Shown here: piece after piece, positions 25,601 through 31,705 of the stretch
How positions within the stretch are numbered: the stretch's first letter is position 1
Layout: each line of letters opens with the position of its first letter
Source: Albula goreensis
Taxonomy: Eukaryota > Chordata > Actinopteri > Albuliformes > Albulidae
Assembly: GCA_022829145.1 (NCBI GenBank)
Contig: CM040763.1
Coordinates: 9,099,141 to 9,163,140, forward strand
Direction: 5' to 3'
Length of the DNA stretch: 64,000 nt
Notes under the pieces: model-generated
Told to the model about the DNA's origin: nothing
What the model saw: only the letters and a program-made list of their open reading frames with translations
Databases searched by the model: none
Made by a program: the position numbers and the translations under genes

Positions 25601-27667
25601 TTCAGACATTTTAATTGATGGCTTTCATTTGCTTAGATTAGTCAGTAGCATGTCCACTTCTTCCTACATTCAAAATCACACCCATCTGTCAAAGAGAATT
25701 ATAGGAAAATTGTATGTGGATTCAGTGTTTACCCAGTAGCCATTTCCCTTATTTCCTAATCAATTGTTAGCATTTGCACTAATTATAGATGTTTTGTATT
25801 TGCTCCTTTCTGCCTTTCACAAGCAACCGTCCTGCCTTACACACCCAGTCGATTTTGTTGACTTAGTGGGGACAAGGTATTTTTCCACCTAATGTCTAGG
25901 TGTCTGTGGTCTTATTTGTGCGTCTATAGCTTTAAAGCACAGAATGCCTCTCCAATGTGCCATTTAGGTAGTTGTATATAGACTTAATTAAATGGGTTAA
26001 TCTGATTTAATCTGGTAGTTTTTTTCTGTAATTGAAAGTAATGTATATTTAATGGAAAGGTTATTACAGCTAGTACTATTGCCATCAACATTCAATTTTG
26101 TTCATTCATGCTGTTGAAAATATTTCCATTCAAAAGTAAAGATCTCGATCAACCAAAGTAAAAGTATATCACCGCTTTTTCAAATGCTTGGGCTGCCTGT
26201 CAACTACCACTAAGTAAAGGTGTGACTGTTACAGTTTGTCATTCACTTTCTCAGAGAGTTATCATATTGTTCCCCTCTCTCAGGCTTATATCTTTTGGTC
26301 CTAATCTTGATTTTCCTCTCTCTTTCTCCTCTTCTCTGCCTTCAAGAGTCTTTTGTGGCTCGTGTATTAAAGAATCCAAGAGGTGACTTGTGCATGTGTT
26401 TTTGCCATTCGCTCAGTGTATGTGTTGACTCTCACCGTGTGCAGGAAAGCCAGTTACCCCTAATTAGACCTAACTAAATGAAACATTTCCCCTTTATATA
26501 AACCCTGCATTAACTTTCTTGTGCTTTTGCATTTCACACTGGCACAGGAGTGATTAATAGCGTTCAGCGTGGAGTTTTGACTGCATCTTCTGTAACCATG
26601 TCTGATAGCTCACTAATTAGGCATATTTACAGCTTTTCCCAACTTCAAAAGCTCACTCAGAGCGGTCTCTGAGCAACACTCCCAAAATCAGCTTGAGATT
26701 TTCTTTTTTTTCCCTTCAGGATTCACTAATCTTTGTTTGTGTATATGTGTGTGCGTATGTGCTCACAAACACACATGCACACATACGTGAGTTTGTGTGT
26801 GTGCCTGTAACTTAGGTGTGTGTTTTGTGCCACTGAAGTGGATTTATGGAGCTTTACTGAATGCAGCTTGTTGTGTTTGTTCTTACATTGCATGTGTGTA
26901 TTAAAACTTTTTTTTATACCTTTTGATGTTCTTTTTTTGTTTGTTTGATGAATACTCATATCTAGTTGAGCCAAACAATTTCTTATCATTGTACAGTTGT
27001 TATACTGCTGGTGTAGACCAGTACCTAACAGTATTTGTTCCTTGGCACAGGTTATCACTGGGATACGTCGGATTGGATGCCGAACGTTCTTCTTCCTGGA
27101 ATCCAGGAGTTTCCACAGTATGGAGCTGTGGAAAGCCCACCCCCATTGTACAGCGACCCCAAACTCATAGAAACTGATTACTATCTCGGAGGCTACGACA
27201 TCGAGAGCGATGTGCTGCCACCACCAAACGACTTCCCCATTCACGAGGAGCTGCCCCCGCTCCCAGAACAGGGCGACCAGTACGGGACCATGCGACCCAC
27301 CAGGGGCTCGCCCCCTCCACCCAGCCCACACTCCCCAAAGCAAAGCCAGCAGCAGCTTTACAGCATCCACAGATATCTGCCACACCACCAGTACCCCACG
27401 GACCTTCCTCGGCCCCATGACCAGGACCCAGGGACCAAAGTTCACAGCAGTGGCTTTCCCACCTACCCCATGGGTCACAGGCAAGATTTCAGGTCCTCCA
27501 GTGGGGACGGGGTGCCTCTGTCCACATATACTGTGGCAGCCTCCACCTCTGACGTGTCAGACATCATGATTAGCGATTACGAGAGCGGGGACGAGGGCCG
27601 CTGCGGTCATGTGACCGCCCCTGAGCACACCCACACCTCGGAATCCCCTCAGCACACCGAAGTCTGA
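1381..27667 (+). CDS. fat1: FAT1 atypical cadherin, 3' two thirds (20 exons, 5' end outside window)
   Basis: This is the coding span of a giant single-pass protocadherin of the FAT family. FAT1 acts at the plasma membrane in cell-cell adhesion, planar polarity, actin control through Ena/VASP, and Hippo signalling (family knowledge). The sequence shows about 21 cadherin linkers, a FAT juxtamembrane region, EGF repeats, a LamG domain, a TM helix at about 23063-23125, and a tail ending in HTEV. FAT1 rather than FAT3 is supported by tail motifs such as [15 protein letters not shown] and [11 protein letters not shown], by the HTEV end, and by the neighbouring mtnr1a. The exons are 1381-1656, 2674-2884, 3728-7795, 8999-9195, 9467-9620, 10642-10875, 13738-14127, 14718-14932, 15372-15509, 15722-15865, 16050-16247, 18427-19224, 19466-19596, 19868-20025, 20975-21446, 21723-21876, 22585-22695, 22882-23513, 24034-24153 and 27051-27667. 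All phases agree except for single-base deficits in the exons at 18427 and 19466. In a fish this could be fat1a or fat1b. Confidence 0.96.
1657..2673 (+). other. fat1: fat1 intron 8 with SINE tail relic
   Basis: A 1.0-kb intron. The only recognisable content is a fish SINE tail relic at about 2038-2085; the rest is AT-rich sequence in which I see nothing. Confidence 0.75.
2038..2085 (+). repeat. fish SINE 3' tail relic
   Basis: The segment contains CTCCGGATAAGAGCATCTGC followed by TAAGTGGCTAAATGTA. It closely matches the tail module (CTCTGGATAAGAGCGTCTGC, then TAAATG) shared by many fish tRNA-derived SINEs and their partner LINEs, as I recall it. I do not see the tRNA head nearby, so this is a truncated or decayed copy. 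Confidence 0.75.
2674..2884 (+). CDS. fat1: fat1 exon (human exon 9 equivalent), cadherin
   Basis: Seventy codons plus one base. The exon completes one cadherin repeat with the canonical linker DTNDNPPRF and starts the next ([20 protein letters not shown]). The donor follows TCCG at 2884, and the split glycine codon is completed by the next exon. The open frame stops at 2892 just past the donor, which supports the boundary. Confidence 0.93.
2885..3727 (+). other. fat1: fat1 intron 9
   Basis: An 843-bp intron ending in a TGTACAG acceptor. It is AT-rich with T-runs near 3056. I see no repeat family or other feature in it. Confidence 0.8.
3728..7795 (+). CDS. fat1: fat1 giant exon (human exon 10 equivalent), about 13 cadherin linkers
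   Basis: An uninterrupted 4,068-bp exon, phase 1 at both ends, encoding about 1,356 residues of tandem cadherin repeats. Canonical linkers include [45 protein letters not shown] and DVNDNRPQF. Several linkers are degenerate: [35 protein letters not shown] and [24 protein letters not shown] and LDRE strand motifs recur throughout. Mammalian FAT1 has an exon of the same size and position with the same degenerate linkers, so these look ancestral and not decayed. There is no frameshift or stop. N-glycosylation sequons are frequent, as expected for an ectodomain. Confidence 0.97.
7796..8998 (+). other. fat1: fat1 intron 10
   Basis: A 1.2-kb AT-rich intron with a T-rich acceptor tract at about 8878-8917 and AG at 8997-8998. 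A tRNA-like T-arm near 8195-8212 did not hold up as a gene. Nothing else is recognised. Confidence 0.8.
8999..9195 (+). CDS. fat1: fat1 exon (human exon 11 equivalent), cadherin
   Basis: Two bases complete the split glycine codon, followed by 65 codons. The sequence [19 protein letters not shown] matches the FAT1 repeat following YYIT, then come [20 protein letters not shown] and the linker [11 protein letters not shown]. It ends in phase 0 before GTGTGT. Confidence 0.94.
9467..9620 (+). CDS. fat1: fat1 exon (human exon 12 equivalent), cadherin
   Basis: Fifty-one codons plus one base, with acceptor CTGCAG and a strong donor GTAAGT. It encodes the first half of a cadherin repeat ([34 protein letters not shown]). 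The split glycine codon continues into GELK of the next exon. Confidence 0.93.
9621..10641 (+). other. fat1: fat1 intron 12 with SINE head relic
   Basis: A 1.0-kb intron. A tRNA-derived SINE head relic lies at about 10356-10438. A short stretch near 9694 resembles fish hAT ends, but I found no partner terminus. The acceptor is CTGAAG at 10641. Confidence 0.7.
10356..10438 (+). repeat. tRNA-derived SINE head relic
   Basis: The segment AACCAGGCTTATAACTCAGA followed by GGTTGCAGGT parallels the reverse-strand copy at 21520-21605 (CCGTGCTTGTAACTCAGGAG, then TTTGCAGGTTC). A shared AGGTAGG...CTGCTG downstream segment is also present. The copy is diverged and truncated before any tail. Confidence 0.55.
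10642..10875 (+). CDS. fat1: fat1 exon (human exon 13 equivalent), cadherin
   Basis: Seventy-eight codons in sum, phase 1 at both ends. [20 protein letters not shown] is followed by RASDGGG, linker DINDNAPQF and the start of the next repeat ([20 protein letters not shown]). The donor is GTAAGT at 10876. Confidence 0.93.
10876..13737 (+). other. fat1: fat1 intron 13 with repeat copy A
   Basis: A 2.9-kb AT-rich intron. It contains a T-run at about 12282-12304 and a 110-bp repeat (12383-12492) that has a second copy in the next intron. I see no coding exon or transposon ends. Confidence 0.75.
12383..12492 (+). repeat. paired intronic repeat, copy A
   Basis: Shares TGTGTAATCCTTATTTGA, AGCTTAAAGCTAATCA and ATCAAGRACAGG with 14377-14488 in the same order and spacing, allowing small indels. 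The two copies lie in the introns on either side of the exon at 13738-14127. The family is not recognised. Confidence 0.8.
13738..14127 (+). CDS. fat1: fat1 exon (human exon 14 equivalent), cadherin
   Basis: 390 bp, phase 1 at both ends. It encodes [39 protein letters not shown], linker DINDNPPVF and the first half of the next repeat through [15 protein letters not shown]. The acceptor is TTTTTCAG and the donor GTGAGT. Confidence 0.95.
14128..14717 (+). other. fat1: fat1 intron 14 with repeat copy B
   Basis: A 590-bp intron whose middle is the second copy (14377-14488) of the repeat in intron 13. No other feature is seen. Confidence 0.8.
14377..14488 (+). repeat. paired intronic repeat, copy B
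   Basis: Diverged direct copy of 12383-12492, with substitutions and 1-2-nt indels. Both copies run in the same orientation. See copy A for shared motifs. Confidence 0.8.
14718..14932 (+). CDS. fat1: fat1 exon (human exon 15 equivalent), cadherin
   Basis: Two bases plus 71 codons, ending in phase 0. [36 protein letters not shown], linker DVNDNSPVF and the start of the next repeat ([14 protein letters not shown]). The donor is GTGAGT at 14933. Confidence 0.95.
14933..15371 (+). other. fat1: fat1 intron 15
   Basis: A 439-bp intron with acceptor TTTTGTCAG. I see nothing in it. Confidence 0.8.
15372..15509 (+). CDS. fat1: fat1 exon (human exon 16 equivalent), cadherin
   Basis: Forty-six codons, phase 0 at both ends. 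[40 protein letters not shown] and LDREK form the middle of a cadherin repeat. The donor is GTAAGG. Confidence 0.94.
15722..15865 (+). CDS. fat1: fat1 exon (human exon 17 equivalent), cadherin
   Basis: Forty-eight codons, phase 0 at both ends. [20 protein letters not shown] leads to linker DVNDNPPVF and the start of the next repeat, RANYSLIIQ. The donor is GTAAAA. Confidence 0.94.
16050..16247 (+). CDS. fat1: fat1 exon (human exon 18 equivalent), cadherin
   Basis: Sixty-six codons, phase 0 at both ends. [20 protein letters not shown] and [19 protein letters not shown] match the penultimate FAT1 cadherin repeat. The exon ends LLHVQ before GTGTGA, a non-consensus but plausible donor. Confidence 0.92.
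16248..18426 (+). other. fat1: fat1 intron 18 with Tigger-like MITE
   Basis: A 2.2-kb intron. It carries a roughly 415-bp Tigger-like DNA transposon relic (17306-17720). The acceptor TTTTCTCAG ends at 18426. Other sequence is unremarkable. Confidence 0.8.
17306..17720 (+). mobile_element. Tigger-like (pogo/Tc1-mariner) non-autonomous element
   Basis: A 415-bp element flanked by TA dinucleotides at 17304-17305 and 17721-17722. The left end CAGTTGCCCCTCTGCATCTG and right end TATGGAGGGCCGAATG are degraded inverted repeats of a CAGTYGGCCCTCC-type terminus, with about 11 of 19 bases matching. The body contains CTCAAGTCCCTTATATAAAA and TATACTGTATTGTTTAGGGA, which I recall from mammalian Tigger-group repeats. 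No transposase ORF is present, so it is a MITE-type relic. Confidence 0.7.
18427..19224 (+). CDS. fat1: fat1 exon (human exon 19 equivalent), last cadherin repeat and FAT juxtamembrane region; one-base deficit
   Basis: The exon opens [19 protein letters not shown] and [12 protein letters not shown] and carries the last cadherin repeat, then [20 protein letters not shown] and [19 protein letters not shown] of the FAT-specific juxtamembrane region. The frame breaks at about 18628-18631. Upstream coding ([12 protein letters not shown]) and downstream coding ([18 protein letters not shown]) are in different frames, offset by exactly one missing base at a CCC run. Read as written, translation would stop at 18712-18714. 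A one-base consensus error is the simplest reading, since all later exons are intact. Confidence 0.93.
19466..19596 (+). CDS. fat1: fat1 exon (human exon 20 equivalent), EGF-like 1; one-base deficit
   Basis: Encodes the first EGF-like module, from CLCKGGKCPAV through [19 protein letters not shown] and then [13 protein letters not shown]. The two halves are in different frames. One A is missing at the AAAA run 19550-19553. With one extra base the spacing and all cysteines match mammalian FAT1 and the exon ends in the phase required by the next exon. Confidence 0.9.
19868..20025 (+). CDS. fat1: fat1 exon (human exon 21 equivalent), LamG start
   Basis: Two bases plus 52 codons, ending in phase 0. 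[40 protein letters not shown] and [10 protein letters not shown] begin the laminin-G-like domain. The donor GTTTGT is weak. The frame agrees with both neighbours. Confidence 0.94.
20026..20974 (+). other. fat1: fat1 intron 21 with GC-rich patch
   Basis: A 949-bp intron. The segment at about 20335-20505 is unusually GC- and CpG-rich for this window. The remainder is AT-rich. I see no repeat family. Confidence 0.75.
20975..21446 (+). CDS. fat1: fat1 exon (human exon 22 equivalent), LamG end and EGF-like 2 start
   Basis: 157 codons plus one base. It completes the LamG fold ([68 protein letters not shown]). It then begins EGF-like module 2 with [12 protein letters not shown]. Codons are strongly GC-rich at third positions compared with the giant exon. 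Confidence 0.95.
21520..21605 (-). repeat. tRNA-derived SINE head relic
   Basis: On the minus strand the segment reads GTTGCTGGGAAACCGTGCTT, then GTAACTCAGGAGTTTGCAGG, then TTCAGTTCCCAGGTAGGGCA. GGTTCAGTTCC fits a pol III B box, and CCCAGGTAGGGCA is typical of fish tRNA SINEs. It lies in the short intron before the exon at 21723 and has no tail. Confidence 0.75.
21723..21876 (+). CDS. fat1: fat1 exon (human exon 23 equivalent), EGF-like 2-3
   Basis: [15 protein letters not shown] closes EGF-like module 2, and [14 protein letters not shown] with [12 protein letters not shown] forms the third. It ends within an arginine codon (AG/G) that is completed by the next exon. All six EGF cysteines are in place. 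Confidence 0.94.
21877..22584 (+). other. fat1: fat1 intron 23
   Basis: A 708-bp AT-rich intron with acceptor TTATCTCTAG. I see nothing recognisable. Confidence 0.8.
22585..22695 (+). CDS. fat1: fat1 exon (human exon 24 equivalent), EGF-like 4
   Basis: 111 bp encoding [20 protein letters not shown] and [17 protein letters not shown], a single EGF-like module. Flanked by split arginine codons on both sides, as for neighbouring EGF exons. Confidence 0.94.
22882..23513 (+). CDS. fat1: fat1 exon (human exon 25 equivalent), EGF-like 5, TM helix, proximal tail
   Basis: [10 protein letters not shown] with [12 protein letters not shown] is a calcium-binding-type EGF module. A hydrophobic helix ([20 protein letters not shown], about 23063-23125) is followed by basic and cysteine residues (RKGCC), which indicates a type I topology. 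The tail motifs [20 protein letters not shown] and [11 protein letters not shown] are nearly identical to mammalian FAT1. [12 protein letters not shown] resembles the Ena/VASP EVH1 site described for FAT1. The donor GTGAGT lies at 23514. If the intron were retained, the frame would stop at 23638. Confidence 0.96.
23514..24033 (+). other. fat1: fat1 intron 25
   Basis: A 520-bp intron with acceptor TTCTATTCCAG. Its first 125 bp stay open in frame, which I regard as chance. No other feature is seen. Confidence 0.75.
24034..24153 (+). CDS. fat1: fat1 exon (human exon 26 equivalent), cytoplasmic tail
   Basis: 120 bp, phase 1 at both ends. [19 protein letters not shown] and [17 protein letters not shown] match the FAT1 tail segment (VVDLDPCLSKK, SSFQSESCDDN in human). 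The donor is GTATGC. Confidence 0.94.
25336..25463. repeat. short element bounded by 13-bp perfect inverted repeats
   Basis: AATGGGTGGAGCT at 25336-25348 is the exact reverse complement of AGCTCCACCCATT at 25451-25463. The span is 128 bp. I could not find a clear target duplication, so mobility is unproven. Confidence 0.6.
26347..26382 (+). CDS. fat1: candidate fat1 36-nt cassette exon (12-residue tail insert)
   Basis: A long pyrimidine tract (about 26309-26340) precedes AG at 26345-26346, and GTGACT follows at 26383. The exon is phase 1 at both ends, so inclusion changes DDN/GYHWD to [20 protein letters not shown] without breaking the frame. I recall a mammalian FAT1 isoform with a 12-residue insert at the same junction (ESLAAPDLSKPR); ES, A, L, K and PR align. 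The weak donor fits alternative use. Proof would need RNA. Confidence 0.75.
27051..27667 (+). CDS. fat1: fat1 last coding exon (human exon 27 equivalent), cytoplasmic tail and stop
   Basis: Two bases plus 204 codons and TGA at 27665-27667. [38 protein letters not shown] and EELPPLPEQ match the distal FAT1 tail. [10 protein letters not shown] precedes the C-terminal QHTEV, a class I PDZ ligand conserved in FAT1. The middle is proline- and histidine-rich and less conserved than in mammals. Confidence 0.96.
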
Positions 27668-28831
27668 CACTGTTACAAAACTTTCAAGTGCCTCCACTGT
27701 ACCGACATGAGTTATCAAGAAACAGGCGCACATACCACGCAGATTCTCAGATGAAGGAACAAATGTGGTTGGACGCTATTAAATGCGTGTGGTGAGACGG
27801 CAGCTTTTCAGCTCCCACATAAATGCACTGGACCCCGCAGCCTGCACTCCCACTGCGCCACAGCCACACTCTGCTTTAAATAACTCTCACCAACCAAACT
27901 CTGCAGAAACAACAAAGACAGAATTAAACAGGAAGTACCTGCAATGGCATATCCATGTTGATATATGTAGTTCCAATGTCACAGACACATTTTTTAAAAG
28001 CAAATCTTTTGTCCTAATGTAAAATTTAATGTACAGCATTGATTTCAAAGTTTACTAGGTTTTGTAGATATAATATTTTTTTTTTTTTTTTTTCAAAAAA
28101 CATTACTGTAAGTGGTGTAACATCAGCCTTACTGTATCTGTCACAGAATCTGAAAAAAATATGAAGTGTGTGTCAAAAAGTATGTGAGTACAAGTTATAT
28201 TTGCTGTTTTTGAGGGTCTTACAAAGTGACTGTTTGTTCATGCATTGAAGATGTAAGTAAATCCCATCTGTAAACCTTTAATTTTTCCCCACAAACATGG
28301 AGTTCATTATATTTATAGTATAAATTGATTAACGGACACATGATTTTCCAAGTGTCAGAATGTGCAAGATGCAATGGTTTTGTGGTTTCTACTGAATGCT
28401 GCCATTAGCTCACTCTTTCCTCCCGGCAATAAATTATTCAGAAAATGTACTGACTTTCCCTCAGATGTTTATCTCAAGAAAAGAGTAGTGGAATACTGTA
28501 ATACTCTATAAACTTAAACTCCAAGTTTGACCTCTGTATGAATTATGTGTGGGTAAAGATGACACTGGTGTGTAAAATTGAAAAAATGCACTATGTTTTG
28601 TGTGTTAGTCAATGTTTGATGGGATGCCACCATTTCAAGCAGGCTTTCTTATAAAAATGTTTCAAAACTGTCAAATGTAACTTCACCAGTTCACCCACCA
28701 TTACAATCCATTCCTTGACATTTCTGTGCAACTCTGTGTCTTATTCCTTTCTTGGAACAAGGTTAAGCCCTGTTCATATGTAATACATGTTAAAAAGTGG
28801 GGAAATTGTATGCAGATTGTATGCAAATAAA
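27668..28831 (+). other. fat1: fat1 3' UTR with candidate polyadenylation signals
   Basis: AATAAA occurs at 28428-28433 and 28826-28831; the second is followed by a pyrimidine-rich segment suitable as a downstream element. A T-run lies at about 28076-28094. The end of the transcript is therefore likely near 28.45 or 28.85 kb. The choice cannot be made from sequence alone. Confidence 0.65.
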
Positions 28832-31423
28832 ACACCACTTCCTCCTGTCTTCTCACCAATTCCTAAACTAAAGCTTTCTTACATCACTCAGTGACACCAT
28901 AAAGGCTTTTCAGAACTGTCCTGATGCCTAGACTGTTCTACATTATGAATGTTAAATGGGTCATACCGGTGGTTTAAAAATCTTTTTAATCAATTGGGAG
29001 TTAAAGACTGTGAAAAGGGATGTATCACGTCTGTACTTGAAAAATCGTATGTGGATCAATGTGGGAAGTTCTAAGTACATTAAGACAGCATTGGATCCAT
29101 TCCATTCTCTGAGAAAAACAAGGTAGAAGAATAAGTTATGCTTATCTCTAAACTTTTAATGAAGTGTTTTTAAATGTTTCAGGCCAGCTTCACTTGGCTC
29201 TAATTTCCACTGGTGAATCATGTTGCGCAGAGTCTGTGGTCAGGGAGCTGATTTGCATGAGGGAGGTTAGCAGCATCCCTGCAGAAATGAGAATTCACTT
29301 TAATAAAGCATTTCATTTTGCATTCCATCCTGCAGTTTTTCTGAGAAAAAAAAGTTAGTTCCCACAAAAAGAATAAAATCTATGGTTGATCATCAGGGTT
29401 GTAAAACATGATGTTGTATCTCCAAAAAGACAGTTCTGTACGATGTGGCAAAAACTGCTAAAAAAACATTGGAATTAATGCACAATACTCTATGACTAAT
29501 ATGAAACAGTGACAGTGCAAGACTAATGATGCCCGCGATCTGATGACGGATTACGCTCAGAAAGGGCTAAAACGGAGACGCATGTGCGTTTTAGGTGTCA
29601 TAAGTAGCCTTGCTTTGGGTTTTATTGCTGTTGTGAAGGAAGCACAGTGTCTCCTGAGAGGTTTAACCATACATCAGACTGATGTGTGAGAGGAGAGAGG
29701 GCGATGTGAAGATGGCCTGAGTGTAATGGCTCAAAGCAGGCCTCTGTGGGCATCTCTACAGCCCCAGCTTTCAGAGAGGGAGAAAGAGCGCATTCTGCTT
29801 GCTTTGGCACATGGTCAAGAATTTTCATTAGTGGAATTTAACCTTTTGAGGATGTAAAAAGCTTCGCTTCAAAGAGTTTGCCTGTTTACTTTAGATGGCG
29901 ATGGTGAGGGTCACCTACTTGTCCCTCGGCCCAGGTTCAATGCTGGTCGTTTTAAACATTATATCCCAACAAATCTTTGATTGGCCAAGGTTAATTCTCT
30001 TTGATGGAAACACAAAGAAAAGGTCCCTTCAGCAATGCTATGCAGATGTTAAGCCGTCTGTTTCAAAGCTGCTTATTCTTAACTCTTCAATGACACCCAC
30101 AAAGTAAAAACATGAATGTTGTGTGAATGTTTTTGCCATTCATATAGACAAACCACTAAATTAAATCACCAAAAAAGAAAATGTAGACTTCTGACATTGA
30201 CATTTTTTTCAAATAATATATGAATTAATAGGAGTGGGCAGTTATGTGCATCAATGTGGGACACCTATGTTTGGATGTGTGTGTAGCAAGGTGAATAACA
30301 GGGAGAAACCTCACAGGTAGGTAGTTTATTTTCCTCAAATACAGACCTGTAGTGGAATCAAAGTGTTCCACAGTATTACAGCTGTGTACACAGGCAGTGT
30401 CTTCTGTGTTTGTATCTTTCACACTTTTCACTGGCACAATTCCCTTGCACCTGTTTCCAGAACACTGGAGCAAGTGAATGACTTCATAATTTAAAGTGAA
30501 AACTGTTGATGCAGTCATGGCTCCCCATTCATTTTCAAGTTAATAATTTTTATATGAATGTGAGTAGTTTTTTTATGTCCACAGTGTAAAAAATATTGTC
30601 ACTCAAATGCTATTGGGAGCGAGTTGAAGTATTGTTCAGCAGATCAATAGTTTAAACAGACATTTTGGAACGAAGGGTTTTTATGGGTATTTCAGGCAAA
30701 GCACTTGTTAGATATACATATTTAAGGGGCACATGTCACCTAAACCATTAATGCTTTGCTTCATGATTCCAGTTTACTTCTGAGATATTATAAGTTTTAA
30801 AAGCAATGGTGACTTCGGTCATCACTGAAAACAAGCTCATCTCAATGTGCAGAATTGCACAATGCGATACATACAATGAACACAAGATGGCACCGTAGAC
30901 CCATGTAAATGGACATACCCTTGTCATGTGAGAACAAGTTTGCAGTACTGTACTGAGTTAGGAGAACTTAAGGAAACTTAAGCATTCGTTATCTGAGGCT
31001 GGTACATCCAACTAGCTGAAACTACTACAATTTACACAATATGAAGTGTTTTCTTTAGTGCAGCTGATGGGCGGAATTAAATATTTGTAAACGATTATTC
31101 ACTTGTTAAATAGTCAATTTAACGTGAGTTTGTAAGTTTTATGTATATACGAGTACAATTATTGTAAAAGAATAACTATGTTTTACATATTCTAGTATCA
31201 TACTACAAAAAAGGAAGGCAGTTGCAAGTGTCACTGTGAACTTATACTTATCAGGATAAAAGTATGTAAACACAATATACAGGTGGAATTCAGATATGAG
31301 AAAAGTACTAAAAACTGGAGTAATTTTCGACCTAAATTCCGTGATATTTTTAAACCAGAAGCATTTGTTCAAGGAGATGACATTGCTTTGCACTACAGAG
31401 ATTTGTCTGGCTTGGATTAAACA

Positions 31424-31705
31424 GGTCGGCATCGTCTGGCGTTTGACGAATATTCCTATTATACGGTGACGGCGCTTAAACGCTTTGACATGTTGTGACA
31501 GGGCCCGCGGGGACCAGGAGCAGATTTGCGTCTGTAACGCGCCGTGGCAGGTGCGCGCTGGCAGAGGGTGGCGTGATTCTCCGCTCAGAGAAGTGCGCAG
31601 GAGAGTGAGGGGTGTCTGCGTGCTTCCTTGTCTCCGGCGTTCTGCCTGGTCTAATTCACACTCCACTACTCAAAGCCGTCGGTCCTGGACCTGCGCCTAC
31701 CGTAG
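31424..31705. promoter_or_regulatory. CpG-dense patch (possible promoter or enhancer)
   Basis: About 26 CpG dinucleotides in 280 bp by hand count, with GC-rich words such as GGGCCCGCGGGG and AACGCGCCGTGG, inside CpG-poor surroundings. It lies 2.6 kb past the fat1 polyadenylation signal and 7 kb before mtnr1a. A 175-codon minus-strand frame (31139-31666) starts in it, but I see no protein family there. Confidence 0.45.

Larger units (their letters stand above)
24154..27050 (+). other. fat1: fat1 last intron with cassette exon
   Basis: A 2.9-kb intron. It contains T-runs near 24801-24818, a 13-bp inverted repeat pair (25336-25348 with 25451-25463), the 36-nt candidate cassette exon at 26347-26382, and a GT/CA-rich stretch at about 26736-26822. 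The acceptor TTGGCACAG ends at 27050. Confidence 0.85.

Noticed and set aside
26726-27484. 252-codon open frame on the minus strand across the last fat1 exon
   Set aside because: It is the antisense shadow of a strongly conserved coding exon; no domain or recognisable similarity is seen.
31139-31666. 175-codon minus-strand open frame beginning in the CpG-dense patch
   Set aside because: It shows no domain, and most of it is AT-rich sequence outside the CpG patch. It is kept only as context for the CpG finding.
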